Positions 21,601-33,200 of a stretch of DNA of 64,000 bases are shown here, piece by piece (the first letter of the stretch is position 1; every line of letters begins with the position of its first letter). A model generated the notes under the pieces. It saw nothing but the letters and a program-made list of their open reading frames with translations, made no database searches and was not told the origin of the DNA. Position numbers and translations under genes: made by a program. Source of the stretch: Linnemannia hyalina (taxonomy: Eukaryota; Mortierellomycota; Mortierellomycetes; Mortierellales; Mortierellaceae); assembly GCA_019671135.1 (NCBI GenBank), contig JAHRHY010000009.1, positions 372,001 through 436,000 of the forward strand, given 5' to 3'.

Positions 21601-24600
21601 GCGCTCGTCTCCGAGGGAAATCTCCGTTCGCGAGCCACGAGCGGTGACCTGCCCATAGGAGAGTGAATGAAAGAGGACCGGAACGACTTGACAGAACGGA
21701 CACTGCGACGTTTTTGTTCCCTGGTGAGCTCGACATCCTTGGAAGGTTTGCTGGCCTCAAAGGCGGGCGTTGAGCCAGTAGCTGTGTCGATGGTGAGGTG
21801 GGTCAGGTCCTTGTAGATCAAGTTTGGCGCTGACGACTCTGCTACTGTAGGCAATTCAACGGCGATACCAAGGACTCCGCTGGTGCCGACATTCCTGGAG
21901 GTACCGTCCGAATCTCGGCGCTCCTTGATCGTGCTTTCAGAGATGTGGGACGAAGGCATCGATATTGCAGGCTCAGCAGCCCCAGCGGCACTGTCGTCCG
22001 AATTTCCTGGGACCTGTCTGCCGGCAGGTCCCTTGTTACGCCGCAGAGATGCCTTGGATCGGATGCTGATAGAGTCGGCATCCTTGCTCTGTTCTCCAAA
22101 AGCGACCACTGCATGGATCGACTGCTGCTGAGTGACTGCAGCCTCAATCACACCCACCCTCCATACCTCCATCATCCGCTGTCGCCTCTCTGTTATCATC
22201 TGCTCCACCACCTCGGTACTCTTGCATCGTTGTAACTCTGGCAGACATCCAACGCTTCCAGTAGCGACATGTCCCAAGTGCGTGCAACAACCGTCGGACG
22301 ACTCCAGTCGGTGACGAGGTCGCCGGATACTGTAAATAGATCCAGGTCGACTCTTCTTCGTTGGGATCGAATTGACGCCGGCGATTTGGTGGAGGGGTTC
22401 TGAAAGTCGTCGACGTTGACGCGTGTTGAAAATGCCTTGGTCAGACGATGATATCTCATACTGCGTGAAACGGCTATGCTCCGGCTTCCAGGTTGAGGAA
22501 GGAGTCGAAGGTTCGTGAACTTGGTCCTCTGCAATGACTTCCTGATCCAGTCTCGTGAACGATGTTGACCGACGCCCCTCCAGGGGATGCATCTCGTTCT
22601 CGCCATTTTGTGCAGGTTCCCAGTCCCCTTCCATAAACAGATCGCGTGTTGCCTCGCCTCCGGTCGCTTTTTGGAGCTCAGCCGACAGGAGAGATATCGA
22701 GCTCGTTCTGGTCTTGAGATGGCTCTCTGGGCTAGATTCAACAGCCTCCTTTGAATTAATATGTACAGTGTCGGTTGTTGTCATTGGTGTTGAGATAGCC
22801 AAGGAGCCAGATTTGATGAGTTCGTCTTCCAAAGTTGCTGGCGGCAAGCGCGCAAGTCCGCGGTGAGATGGAGAGGTGGGTCTGCTCCCGCTTGAGATTG
22901 GTTGAGACTCCTGGTATAATGAACGCTAAGTTGCAAAACCCAATACGAGTTAGAGATGTAGTTGAAATAAAAAATGTTATATTCATATCGAGGTATAGAA
23001 GAATGGTATAAGATCAGCAAGAGCAGCAAGATATGAAGGGAGAGAGGGAGGCAAAAATGATTGGGAAGAATGAAGTTGTGAGGCAGCATCGGCGAGGGGG
23101 GAGGGGCAAACACCAAGAAAACTGCTTTGATTCCATTCCACCCTCTTCTTTTTTCTCTTCTTCTTTCTCTTTGTATTTTTTCCTTCCACCTGTTTTCCCC
23201 TTGCCCAATAAAGAATGATGTCCTCTTCATGCCGGAGCTCCAGAGACCGGCCTCGCAAAGATAGCCAAGAGTGACACGGCCATGAAAGAAAAATAAAAAG
23301 TGTAATCCAACAACGGGGACAGAGAACATATGGAAGCATAAGAGAAAACAATGATGGACAAAGTGATGCGGCTCAATGAGTGCAAAGTAAAGAGTCCACT
23401 CCCGCCCATATCCCACAATGATGACAACTGAAAAACTTACTTCAGCAAAGGCAGCAACAAATCCACGTCCTTGCTCGTCCTCTGATCCGGCAGCATCACT
23501 TGAGAGGGCACCCTCGTCGTCTCTGTCGCCATCGCCCGAGTCGCTTCCGGATTCCAGCATGTCCATGTCTGCGTCCGTGTACATGGACCGACGACTCCTG
23601 TTAGTGTTGGACGCAGGGCTGGATCCTTCGATTCCATATTGGTGGCGCAATTTGGAGGGCGTCGGGTTTGGAGGCGATCGAGAAGAGCTCATGAGCGGAA
23701 GCGGTGTGGATCCTCTCCTGATCTCTGGTGTGGATGTGGATGTCGAAACTGTCGTGGTTGTATGAATGGACTCTGAGGGCGCGCTCGATGCAACTGCTCG
23801 CTCCTCCTCGTGGCTTCCTCTGCGCCTTGGTGATTCCTTGGACGAGTGCCCACGCTTGTGCTTGCCCGATGATGGCACCTGGCTTCCTTGGCTGTACAAT
23901 CTCTCGAGTTCTCCAAACACATTGCCGCGTACTCCTGAATGACGACGATGGTGATGTCGATGCTTGGAGCTCGAAGTCATGAAGGGTGGGGGCGAGCCTG
24001 GGATAGATCCAAGGGTGCCGATATGGCTCACTGCGTCGAGGCCGCCACCAAAAGGTATATCCACTGCACTCCATGCGCTCTTGGAAGTGAGGAAGCTCTC
24101 TGTATCATCCTGTCGACTCGTGCAACATTCGAATGCATGTCCTTGCTCATAGTCCTCAACCTGAGTCCTCAAGGTCAAGACCTCGTTCCGTGTGTCTTGG
24201 AGCAAGTCCCTGTATTCGTTAAGCTCTGACCGCAGAGTTGAGTTGGTTGTGGCGAGTTCCTTGATGAGTGAGATGAGTTGGTTTTGAGCTGCAAGTGGCG
24301 GATCGATGAACGAGGACGGATATGGCGGCGAGGACGAAGGTGAGGTCTGGTGGAGCCCATTGGCGGCAGAACCGTACGACGACCGCTCCTGCTGGATAGC
24401 CTGGCCCAAGCTTCCTTGCGGTGGCGAACACAATCGGTCTGTTGTCTCCTTGAGCCAAGCCAGGGCTTCCTTGCTTTCCCTGGCGAGTTCCAGCTCTTGC
24501 TGTTGTCTTTTGAGGTTATCATGTCGCTTGTTCAAAGTCTCGTACTTGCTCTGGATAGTAGTGAGTTTTTGTTGGAGCAGACGTTCTGACCGCTGACAAT

Positions 24601-24898
24601 CCTGAAGTTCGTCCTGGAGGGCCTCGATCTTCTGAATCCCAGCATCCTCGCGTTCTTGAAGGGCCTCGCGTTTGGTACGTTCTATCCGCAAGAGGTTGGA
24701 ATCCTTTTGGCCGTCGTCCCGCTCCTTGGTGAGGTTGAACAGTTTTTGTTCGGTGTATTCGAGTTGTCCTGAGACGAGTAAGAGGCGTTTTGCTGTCCTG
24801 GCCTGGTCGCTGACAGCAAGCCTCCGAGAATCCTCGAGTTCCTGGTTGACTTTGGCAAGGTCCCGGCTCATCTTTGCCAATTTTTCTATTTCAAACAT
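18654..24898 (-). CDS. Large coiled-coil/Ser-rich hypothetical protein (1904 aa, two exons)
   Basis: Exon 1 (23441-24898) begins MFEIEKLAKMSRDLAKVNQE. It encodes about 160 residues of strong coiled coil, a second coiled coil near 205-260 and a Ser-rich, acidic stretch. It ends at a GTAAGT donor after GFVAAFAE. Exon 2 (18654-22910) follows a 530-base intron ending CCAG, joins in the same phase and has no ATG near its own start, so one gene is preferred over two. Exon 2 is mostly Ser/Thr-rich and disordered. It has a helical region (LLHTLSTELLERLARS, then NVLTDVSNLGERFRWVE) around residues 935-1005, an acidic run and a tract of ten His near residue 1123. The last residues are Gly-rich. No catalytic domain is recognised. 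Coiled coil plus a long disordered tail suggests a scaffold of the cortex or cytoskeleton, which is inference only. Confidence 0.6.
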
Positions 24899-26002
24899 GG
24901 CTGTGCGAAGCTATTGTATAAAATTCAGGGCGGGCGGAAGTTTAGAGGAGAGTGGTGAGCGAAAGTTATAGGTTGTTTGAATGAAGTAAAAAGGAGGAGA
25001 GAAAGGTAGTAAAATGTTAAGAAAGGAGGGAATTTTATCACGACGGTCAGGTCAGGTCAGGTCAGGTCAGGTCGAGTATTGTTGATATTCTTGTTGTTGG
25101 TCATGCTTTTTGGTGTGCAAAGAGGTCAGGTTGGGTGCTCGCTCGTGTGTTTTGTGTGAATAAGCAATAAGGAAGTGCATTACATTGGCCCATGCATTCA
25201 TTTTCGCAAGCAGACAGTCAGACTATCAGCCAGACCGACGGCCACACAAACAATACGCAATAAGGCTGGTCAGGGTCAACAACATCGAGCTGCATTAAAA
25301 TATGACGCTCAGCTCTTTCTTATTCCCTTGCTCTTCCCTCCGCGCATCTCATCATGCGAGAGCGCCCTTTTTTTCTTTTTATTGCCCACCACTCAAAGGT
25401 ACACACGGAGTAATTGAAACAGCATTGATATGAAGGAGGAAGACAAAGAGATGGCAAAGACGAAAGGACCACTTCTCGTTTGTTTGTTTTTGTTTTGTAT
25501 GCGCATCTCCTTTACATCCTCTCCCTTTTTCTTTTCTTTCTCCATATCATTTTGCCATTTTGAGAGCTTTCTTTGCATGCCTAGCATGTCTTTCTGCTTC
25601 CCTCCCTATCTCTTCATGTTACTGTTGTTTGTTGTTATTTCGATCGATGATGGTGGCGAATATTGTTTTCGTCTTTTTGTGTTGTGCTTGCTCTGCTCTT
25701 TCCCGCTCTTGATTTTTTTTTCCCTTAGATCTCCCACGATCTACTTCTCCCGCTTCTGTGCTGAATAGGTTCTCCGGCACAAAATAAAAATAATATGGCA
25801 AAAAGGCGAGGCATGCATGGGGACGGGTAGAATGAAAAGATGTACAAGGCGGTGCGGTAATGGTGCGATGGCAATGGCGTAAAACGTCTTCCTTGAGTTT
25901 CGGGTGGATAAAGGGCGGGAGACCGATTGGTGTTGTTATCTTCTCTGCGACCTGCGGGGTGCGGGTGGGGCAGGTGGTAGGTGTGTGGGGATGCTTCCTT
26001 AC
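24899..26002. other. Intergenic; promoter side of the coiled-coil gene
   Basis: The stretch next to 24898 is the promoter region of the coiled-coil gene. It contains a pentanucleotide microsatellite and pyrimidine-rich stretches. Between 25619 and 25960 a - strand frame stays open and could be the 3' part of the weak gene candidate at 26003-26594, but its residue make-up is not convincing. Confidence 0.45.
25046..25073 (+). repeat. GTCAG pentanucleotide microsatellite (5 copies)
   Basis: Five perfect GTCAG units are followed by a partial unit. They lie about 150 bases upstream of the coiled-coil gene. Confidence 0.95.
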
Positions 26003-26594
26003 CTCTCGCTGCAGCTCGTTGACGACGGGCCGATGGTCTGCTTGCTGCCGCTCTTGTTCTATGAGTGAGGAGGTTCCATTGGGGTGTTGTAATAAAAGGA
26101 AGAAAGAAGCCCGAGAAAGAAAAGGGAAAAGAGTAAGGAGACAATTCAGAAATTATCGTGTTGCTGGCGAACAAGCTCTTTTTTGTGTTTTGTTTTATGG
26201 TTGCCGTCCTGCCTCTGTTTGAGACTCCACTCGCTCTCGTTCCTTTGCTACTCTCTTGAGAGAAAAAAAAAAAAAAAAAAAAAAAAGTGTCTATTACTCC
26301 TCCTTTTAAGACAAACGTGCTTCTGTTGTCGTCCGTCCGTTATCCTGACTTCCCAGGGGTCCAAGTTACGACAATAAAAAGAATAAGTAACGCCAAGAGA
26401 GGGTTGTTGTCGTTGGTATGCTACGGTTGTGGTTGCGAGTTTGTTTTTTTTTTATTCTAATTACCAAAGGTTTTTGTCCGTTCATGTGAATGGGCCTTGG
26501 CGGCGAGGAGTCGACTGTCCATCTTGGTGGCGATCCAATGAGGGCAGGCCTGTGCCTGAACACAATAGCAACCCTCCTCTGATGAGTCCTCCAT
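26003..26594 (-). CDS. Candidate small multi-exon gene, 3' end unresolved
   Basis: An ATG at 26594 follows a long - strand leader that is pyrimidine-rich and then CAA-rich, as at other genes here. Exon 1 (26465-26594) encodes 43 residues beginning MEDSSEEGCYCVQAQACPHW and ends at GTAATT in phase 1. Exon 2 (26003-26058) starts after TCATAG, matches that phase and encodes a charged helical piece (EQERQQADHRPVVNELQRE) that ends at GTAAGG. A third exon may start near 25950 (VAEKITTPIGLPPF) and run to a stop at 25619, but this is uncertain. The family is not recognised. The C-x-C...C-P-H pattern near the N-terminus could bind metal or form disulfides. Phase agreement across two introns supports a real gene. 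Confidence 0.35.
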
Positions 26595-28056
26595 TGGCTT
26601 AAGTAGATGGCTGACTGGCCAACTGCGCGCTTTCTTTCTTTTGTTTTGTTGCCGAGGCTTTCTTCAGTGTTATTTCGGTTGTGGCTGTTCCTCCTTGTTC
26701 GCAGTTGTTAGTGTTATGGGTCGTTTGTGGTATTTGTCGAGCGGAGGCGGAGAGGCAGGGAAGAGTAAGAGAGAAAGGAGGAGCGGGGTAGGGATAGGGG
26801 TATAAGAGAAGAGTGGTTGTTGTAGAAGGGGTATGTGGATGGAGAGGGTGGGTGTGTGCGTTGGGTTTTGGGTTGCAGGAACGACAGGGAGTGAGCGAGG
26901 AAAGAGGAGGAGAGGAAAGAGGAAAGAAGGAAAGGGTGGAAATAGGGAAGGTGGGAAGAAAAGAAGGGAAGAAGGGAAGGTGTGTCAAGAAGAAGGAACG
27001 GAGGAAGTATAGAGAGAAGGACAAAATGAGCTTCGAGCAAACGGCGGGGTTGTCAAGAAAGGCTAAGTTGGCTGACCTGACTGGTGCGACCAGGGGAAAG
27101 AGAGAGCCACCTTCCCCCACCAGACGGAAAGATCAGTCAGCGAGCGTCAAGGCCGAAGGAAAGAGCAGAAGGGGTCAGTCAAGTCAAGAAACTAATAATA
27201 TTCGGCATCGAATCGATCCTCCAACAAAACTCTTTTCGTCTCGCTCTACAAAACGAAATAAAAAAGAAAAAAAAAAAAGGAGGGAAAAAAAGAAAAAGAG
27301 GAGCTCCATTCCTTCCTACCTGCTATCTCCACTAACACCTACAAATATGTACGCCGAAAACCGAGAACAATAGGACAATAGGACAAAGGACGAAAAAGGA
27401 CCCCTATTTTTGTCGCTCTTCTTTTCTTGTGCTGCTCTTCTTTTCTTTACTTGTACCCTTGACCTCGGCCTATTGTTGGTATTGTTTCCACTTATATCTG
27501 AGGTATGCTCTGAATCAACCATGTCTGAGATCAATTTGAAAGACAACAAAGAAAAAACCTCAAAAGAATGACCACAGTAAATCATTATACATCGTGAAGA
27601 GAAAGGGTTTCGGCAGGAACAGGACTTTTTTGTTTTTTTATGGTACAAGGCAGAATGGACGCACGCAATGGGGTGAAGCAGCAAATGTGGATAAAAGTAC
27701 AGAAAGTGGAAAGAAAAGAGTGTGAAAAAAAAAAAATTGAAATGTACGGTCCCTTCAACTTGATCCAAATGAAAAAAAGCAAACAAATAAGCAAGTAAGC
27801 AAAATAAGCAAAATAAGCAAATGTAAAACGGCTATGTGATATGACGGAGGGAGTTGATAATGACAATGACGATGATGGATCATGTCTGCCGGATCATGGT
27901 GGATATGACTGCGTACAAGATGTGTGAATAAAGGGGAGGGGAAGCGAACAAACGAAGCAACCAAACACACACACGTATCGTTGGTGTCCTCTGCCGTAGT
28001 GGTTGAAGCTGCTGGTCCGTGGATTGTCGTAGGTTGCGGAGATTGTTGTCGACTGA
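26595..28056. other. Intergenic stretch without a convincing gene
   Basis: The part next to 26594 is strongly pyrimidine-rich on the - strand (about 26720-27010) and looks like a promoter and leader. The rest, to 28056, is A-rich with homopolymer runs and is probably the 3' flank of the ssDNA-binding gene. Open frames here have chance-like composition. Confidence 0.5.
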
Positions 28057-28289
28057 TTACAGTCTCTTCTTGTTCTTTCCAGCGCCATCCACGCCCAATC
28101 CAACGCCTCCCTGTGCAATAATCTTGATGTCCCGAGCAAACTCGTTCTCACTGCTTGCCAGTCCCGACCGAGGGCTGGGGTAGGCGTCCGGTGCGTCCAA
28201 GTCCCGATGAATCTTGGCCTTCTTAAATTTGCGATTCGAAGGAGGTGGAGGAAGAGATGGATGTGCACTCACTTGCCCGCCACCATTGC

Positions 28290-28335
<46 letters not shown>

Positions 28336-30019
28336 CATGCTGCTGATATTGCCGTTATTGCTGTTGTTGCCGTTATTATTGTTATTGTTGTTACTGTTCA
28401 TGTTCCCTGAGAGACGGCCGCCGTGGTGGGGTGGACCCTGGTGTGGAGGAGGAAGGGGACTCTGATGACCATTTGAGTGAGGAGGTCCTTGGTGACCTGG
28501 ACGATAACCATTGCCATGTGGTCCAGGCCGGGGCATGGGTGCCATATTGGGTCCCATACCAGGTCCCATACCAGGTCCCATACCAGGTCCCATTCCTGGA
28601 CCCATCCCTGGCCCCATCCCGGGTCCGCCAGGTCCCATCCCTGGCCCACCTTGTCTCATACCTGGCCCCCCTTTACTCATCCCAGGGCCATTTAGTCCCA
28701 TACCTGGTACCCCCTTGCCCATTCCAGGGCCATTTGGTCCCATACCTGGTCCTCCTGGTCCCATACCTGGTCCTCCTGGTCCCATTCCTGGTCCTGGAGG
28801 AGCATGCCCATGCTGATTGCCTCCTTGGAATGGAGGTCTAGGTCCATGCATTGGTCCTGGTCCTGGCCTCTGGTTGTTCTGGAAGGCAGGGTTGATGGCT
28901 GGCATGTTGTTGCCCTGCATCCTCTGTGGCTGCATGCCGGGTGCTCCGAGTCCTCCAGGTCCTCCTTGCATTGGGATTGGCTGGCCAGGGATGCTCACCA
29001 CCTATTTTTTATTCAGTTCATAAGAGATATCGAAAGTGACTGTTAGGCACGGTGGACGATGCAAAGTTGATCATCGCACAATCAAAACATGAGCAGCTTT
29101 GTTGGTGTAAAGAGTATGTGTGTTGTATGTCTTACCATGTGTTGGAGTTGTTGGTCCCAGTACCACTCGCTTTCCGTCCAGTAAGGGATCTCATGGAAAA
29201 TCTTTGTGTCGCATCCTATCCGCTTGAATCTGTTGTTGCCTCTGGTCGCGTTAATCTGGATGTTCATCCGGTTTCCTGGAGACTTGACCTCGCTATATTT
29301 CGAAGGAAGACAGAGAAAACAGCGGGTTAGAGAAGGAATAAAAAGGTTAGGATGACAATCCACACAGTATGTACCCATAGAGGGACATATGTAGGGGCGT
29401 ATGTGGTATGTGGGTGAATGTATCCACAAAAGGAGCAGCAAATCGAGAGGAGAAGATGTGTAACTTACCAGTCTTGGAATCGAACAATATCGCCGGCCTT
29501 GAACTGGTCGGAGGGGTCGAGTTTGACAATCATGAGGATAGATCCTGTCTCGTCTGCGACTCTGTATGTTGCGATAGCCATGCTGTCCATCCTTGGCTTG
29601 AATTCGACTAGTGAACGAGAGAAGGAGAGAAAAAGGTGGTGATGAGGACAACAAAAAGTGGAGGGGAGGAGAGATGAGGGTGAGTGTTTTGTCTTTGCAG
29701 CACGGACTTGTGTTTATAAGTGGGGGTGAGTGAGTGTAGGTAAGAGGGCGAGGGGTGGGTGGTGACGGTCAGGGAAACAAAGTTGTCTCTCCCTCCAGTT
29801 CCTCCACCTCACTCACAAGCTCCCTGGAGAGAGACGCACGCACACATAAAAAAAGGGGGAGTACAAAGATATATAAGACATACGTTGTTCGAGGATGATG
29901 CACTCGATTGTGATGTTTCTCATCGCGGTCTGGACCCGGTTGATGAGAGTCAGGCCACCAGGGTTGGTTATGGGAGGCCTGACCTGTCCCATGTGTGGAG
30001 GTGGAGGGTGATGGTTCAT
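28057..30019 (-). CDS. OB-fold ssDNA-binding protein, SOSS-B/NABP-like (458 aa)
   Basis: The exons are 29884-30019, 29469-29607, 29136-29292 and 28057-29001, in phase throughout. The N-terminal ~145 residues resemble the OB fold of SOSS complex subunit B (human NABP1/2), which binds single-stranded DNA in damage signalling: AMRNITIECIILEQ, then ATYRVADETGSILMIVKLD, then FKAGDIVRFQD, then KRIGCDTKIFHEIPYW. In that family VADKTGSI and the PGDIIRL strand are typical. The C-terminal two thirds is low complexity. It has collagen-like GPGMGPG repeats (about 28540-28800), a long Asn run and a final basic segment (NRKFKKAKIHRD). Human SSB proteins also have Pro/Gly-rich tails, but this one is much longer. 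An OB-fold RNA-binding role cannot be excluded. Confidence 0.6.
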
Positions 30020-30299
30020 GGGAGTATGTATGTTGTTGTGTGTAGGAGTGGAGAGGGTGCTGTTGGAAGAAGGAGGGAGAGAGGGGGGGGTGTTGTTGAG
30101 AGTGTTGCTGAAGAATAAGCGTTGTCGAAGTTCAAAAGAAAGAAAAAAAAAGTTGAAGAAAAAGAAAAGAGAAGAAAGAGAGGAAAGAGAGCGGAAAAGA
30201 AAAAATGGAGCGCGTTGCCGTCTTTTATACGGATTTGGTGACGCTCTTTTTATTTTTGTACAAATTCCTTCGCTCCATCTCATTGGCTGCCCGTCTCCA

Positions 30300-33200
30300 T
30301 CACTGACCTTGCTGACTTTTCATCATCATTGCCTCTATCCTACGGCGCTCCGCAAGCACTCGCTGGCCTACCGCACGCGCAGCACTAGAACGAGGAGGAC
30401 TCTGTCCTAGACTACTTGAACCGTCATTGGCAATCGACACGGCCTTGCTCGTAGTGGTAGCTGTAGTAGCTGAGGCTGAGGACTGTTGTTGTTGTTGTTG
30501 CTGCTGCTGTTGTTGTTGTTCTTGCTGCTGCTGGCCTTGCTGCAAGCAAGGGGGCGATGCAGATGATGATGGAGATGGAGCAGCAGCAGCGCTAACGCTA
30601 TCCGATAGCGGCGAGATAGGTGAAATCGGTGACACCAGCGATGGTTTCACCGCTGCAACCATCTCGACCACCACAGGAGTCGCCACAGTGATCTTTGTAT
30701 TGCCCTGGCTCTGGACCTCGTTCTGTCCGATGAAAGAAGCGGGCGGCGAATCGGGTGTGGCCAAGGAAGGAGCTGTCAGAGAGGATGACATCGTCGACAA
30801 TCTAGAAGAGGACGGTGGCGGCAATTGCACCTGCACCTGCACTTGTGATGCCGGGTCTTGAGCCTGAACAAGGCTAGGAAAGGTTCGAGATCGGGTCGCT
30901 CCCAGGGATGGTGAAAGAGGGGTCTCGCCCGGTTCTCGGACAAGTAACACAACCAACTCGACTTCAACATCCTGGGTCTGCAGCCCCTCTCCTTCCACAA
31001 TAGCCTCCTTTTTCTGCTGCTGCTCCCCTTCCAAGGCTGATTCCAAAGACGAGCCCGCCTCTGTTGCTGCGCCTAATCCTTGTTGGCCTGAAGTAGGATG
31101 TTGTCCGCCTGTCATAACAACAGGACCTGCTGAAGCGGCAACGGTAGAGGATGTCAAAGCCGTGGAGGGAGAGGGAGTCACCATCATAAGCACTGTTGTT
31201 GATGCTGCTGTTGCTGTCTCTGTCGTGGAGGGAATAAGCTGGGTCTGGACCATACTGACTTGCCATTCGCCAGCAGTGCCCGGGATAGGTCGCCCCCAAA
31301 GAGACCGCATCTTGCTATTGAATTGAATCCACTCCGGCAATTTGCGCCTAGGCCTCGCCGCCAAATCCTCCCGCTCAACATCAATCGACGACAGACTCGC
31401 AGACGGACGATGATGATGTCCACCTCTTTGTTGTTGCTGGTCTTGGACTTGGGCTACATCGTTGGGGTCAGAGACGAGATAGGCGCGGTATTCGCCTGGC
31501 AGGGGAGCAGTAGTTGGGTCTGCAAAAAAGATGGATGACCGAGGAGACATTGGTGGTGGGGAGGAAGGAAGGAGAGGAGGGGACATTATAGGAAGTAGTG
31601 GAGGGGACATGGCTCGGGAGAGGCTTGTGTGATGAGCTAGCAATCGAGGGGATGAAGGGGACGACGCCATGGGGTCTCGGATGGAGGAGGTTGAGTGGAA
31701 GGCGGTGCCGATGGCTGCTTTGACGAACCGGCGGGGGGTCACTGCATTAGCGATAGGGGCGGATTCGAGGATTGGATAGGAGACGGGGCGCATGCGGTCC
31801 ATTGAGTGGCGAATTAAGGGTTGGTGGTGGATCGAGGACATGTGAGAGAGCCCGTTGCTGAGGGAGCGCGAGGGAGGGCTTGTGGGAATTACAGGAGGAG
31901 TGGCTGAAGAGGACTCCTTGGATGAGGCCAAAGTCGCCTGGCGTGGTGGCAATGGCGAGTCAACAGTTCCAATTTCATAAGGAAGAGAGCGATGGCGCTG
32001 GTCATACTCATCCTGGTTCCGATCAACAGCCTTGCCATGCGTTTCCTCCCTCGCCATCCCACTCTCGCACATCACCGGGTCTGAGATCCACTCAGACGTC
32101 TCCTTCTGCTCCTTATCACCGCTGTTATTATTCTTGCGCACAGAAACGCTTCTGAATGTCTGGTTGCTAGGAACAACCATCCACTTGGTAATCTCGTGAG
32201 GCCCCTCCTTGCCGATCGAGTAGATCGAATCACGGTTCTCGTCACTGGCACTGCTGCTCTCCTCTTGTGACGACAGCGCACTGTTCTTGAGAATGCCCTT
32301 GTTGCTGCTGCTGCTGCTGAGGGAGGAGGATGACTCAGCAACGTGAGACCAGGAGGGTAAGCTGGCAGAGAAGGCAGAGAGAGGCGAAATGGGGTCGTCG
32401 TTCGACTGCAGGAACTCGACGATTGAACGGCGCTGAAAGGATCCGGGACCTGCGTGGACACTTGACTGACGCTCCTTTGTGAAAAGGACCTCCGATCCGG
32501 TGACAGGCGCTGTACGGGTCGATGACAGTGATGCTGTGCTGTCTCTGTCTGAATCGAGGCCAGGGACCTGCAGAGCCGATGTCCAACAAGGAAGAGGTGT
32601 TGAAGAAGCACGGCCCAGGTCCAGGAAGGAAGTCTTGATCGATGGGGGTGCCTTGGTGTTGCTGCGAGGACTGTCCTTCACGAGCTCAGAGAACGCCATG
32701 CTGCTCGAACCAGTCATCAATGCCCCAGAGTCAGACCGATGAATACCCTCACTCAGGCCCCGATACTCTGGCTCGCTCTCCTCACTACCTCCAACAAACT
32801 CCACATCCCGGTTGGGTCGCAACCCCTTGGGCCTCATCAAGAAGGTCGATGGTGTCCATGGTCTCTGACTCTCCTTATCCGCATTCGATCGATCCACCCG
32901 CCGGTCCTCCTCCGTCTCCTCATCAGAGTTCCGCCCGCTGTCTTGTCGCTCATCAATCGAAGTGTTGCACTCGCTCATACTCGCCATGTACCCCGTTCCA
33001 GTCGACAAGAACGAATGGCATGGTCGTACAGTCTGGTAGGCAGAATTCACACCCAGCTGTCTTGCCGCTGCCGCTGTTGCATCTCGCTTTGTCGCATGGT
33101 CTTTGATGGCATCCTTGTCCTTGACCAGCTTGGAGAGACGCTTGGACCCCTTCTTGAAGGCAGAAGAACTCCTGTTGGATAGCTTTCTTGATACCGACGC

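Noticed and set aside
26599..27120. 173-residue - strand frame in the 3-kb gap
   Set aside because: It is a pyrimidine-rich leader translated into Leu/Ser/Pro/Phe. It reads better as the promoter and leader of the candidate gene at 26594.
28511..28816. + strand frame encoding a GPIPGPIP repeat protein
   Set aside because: It is the antisense of the Gly-Pro-Gly-Met repeats of the ssDNA-binding gene; no start context, splice structure or domain supports it.
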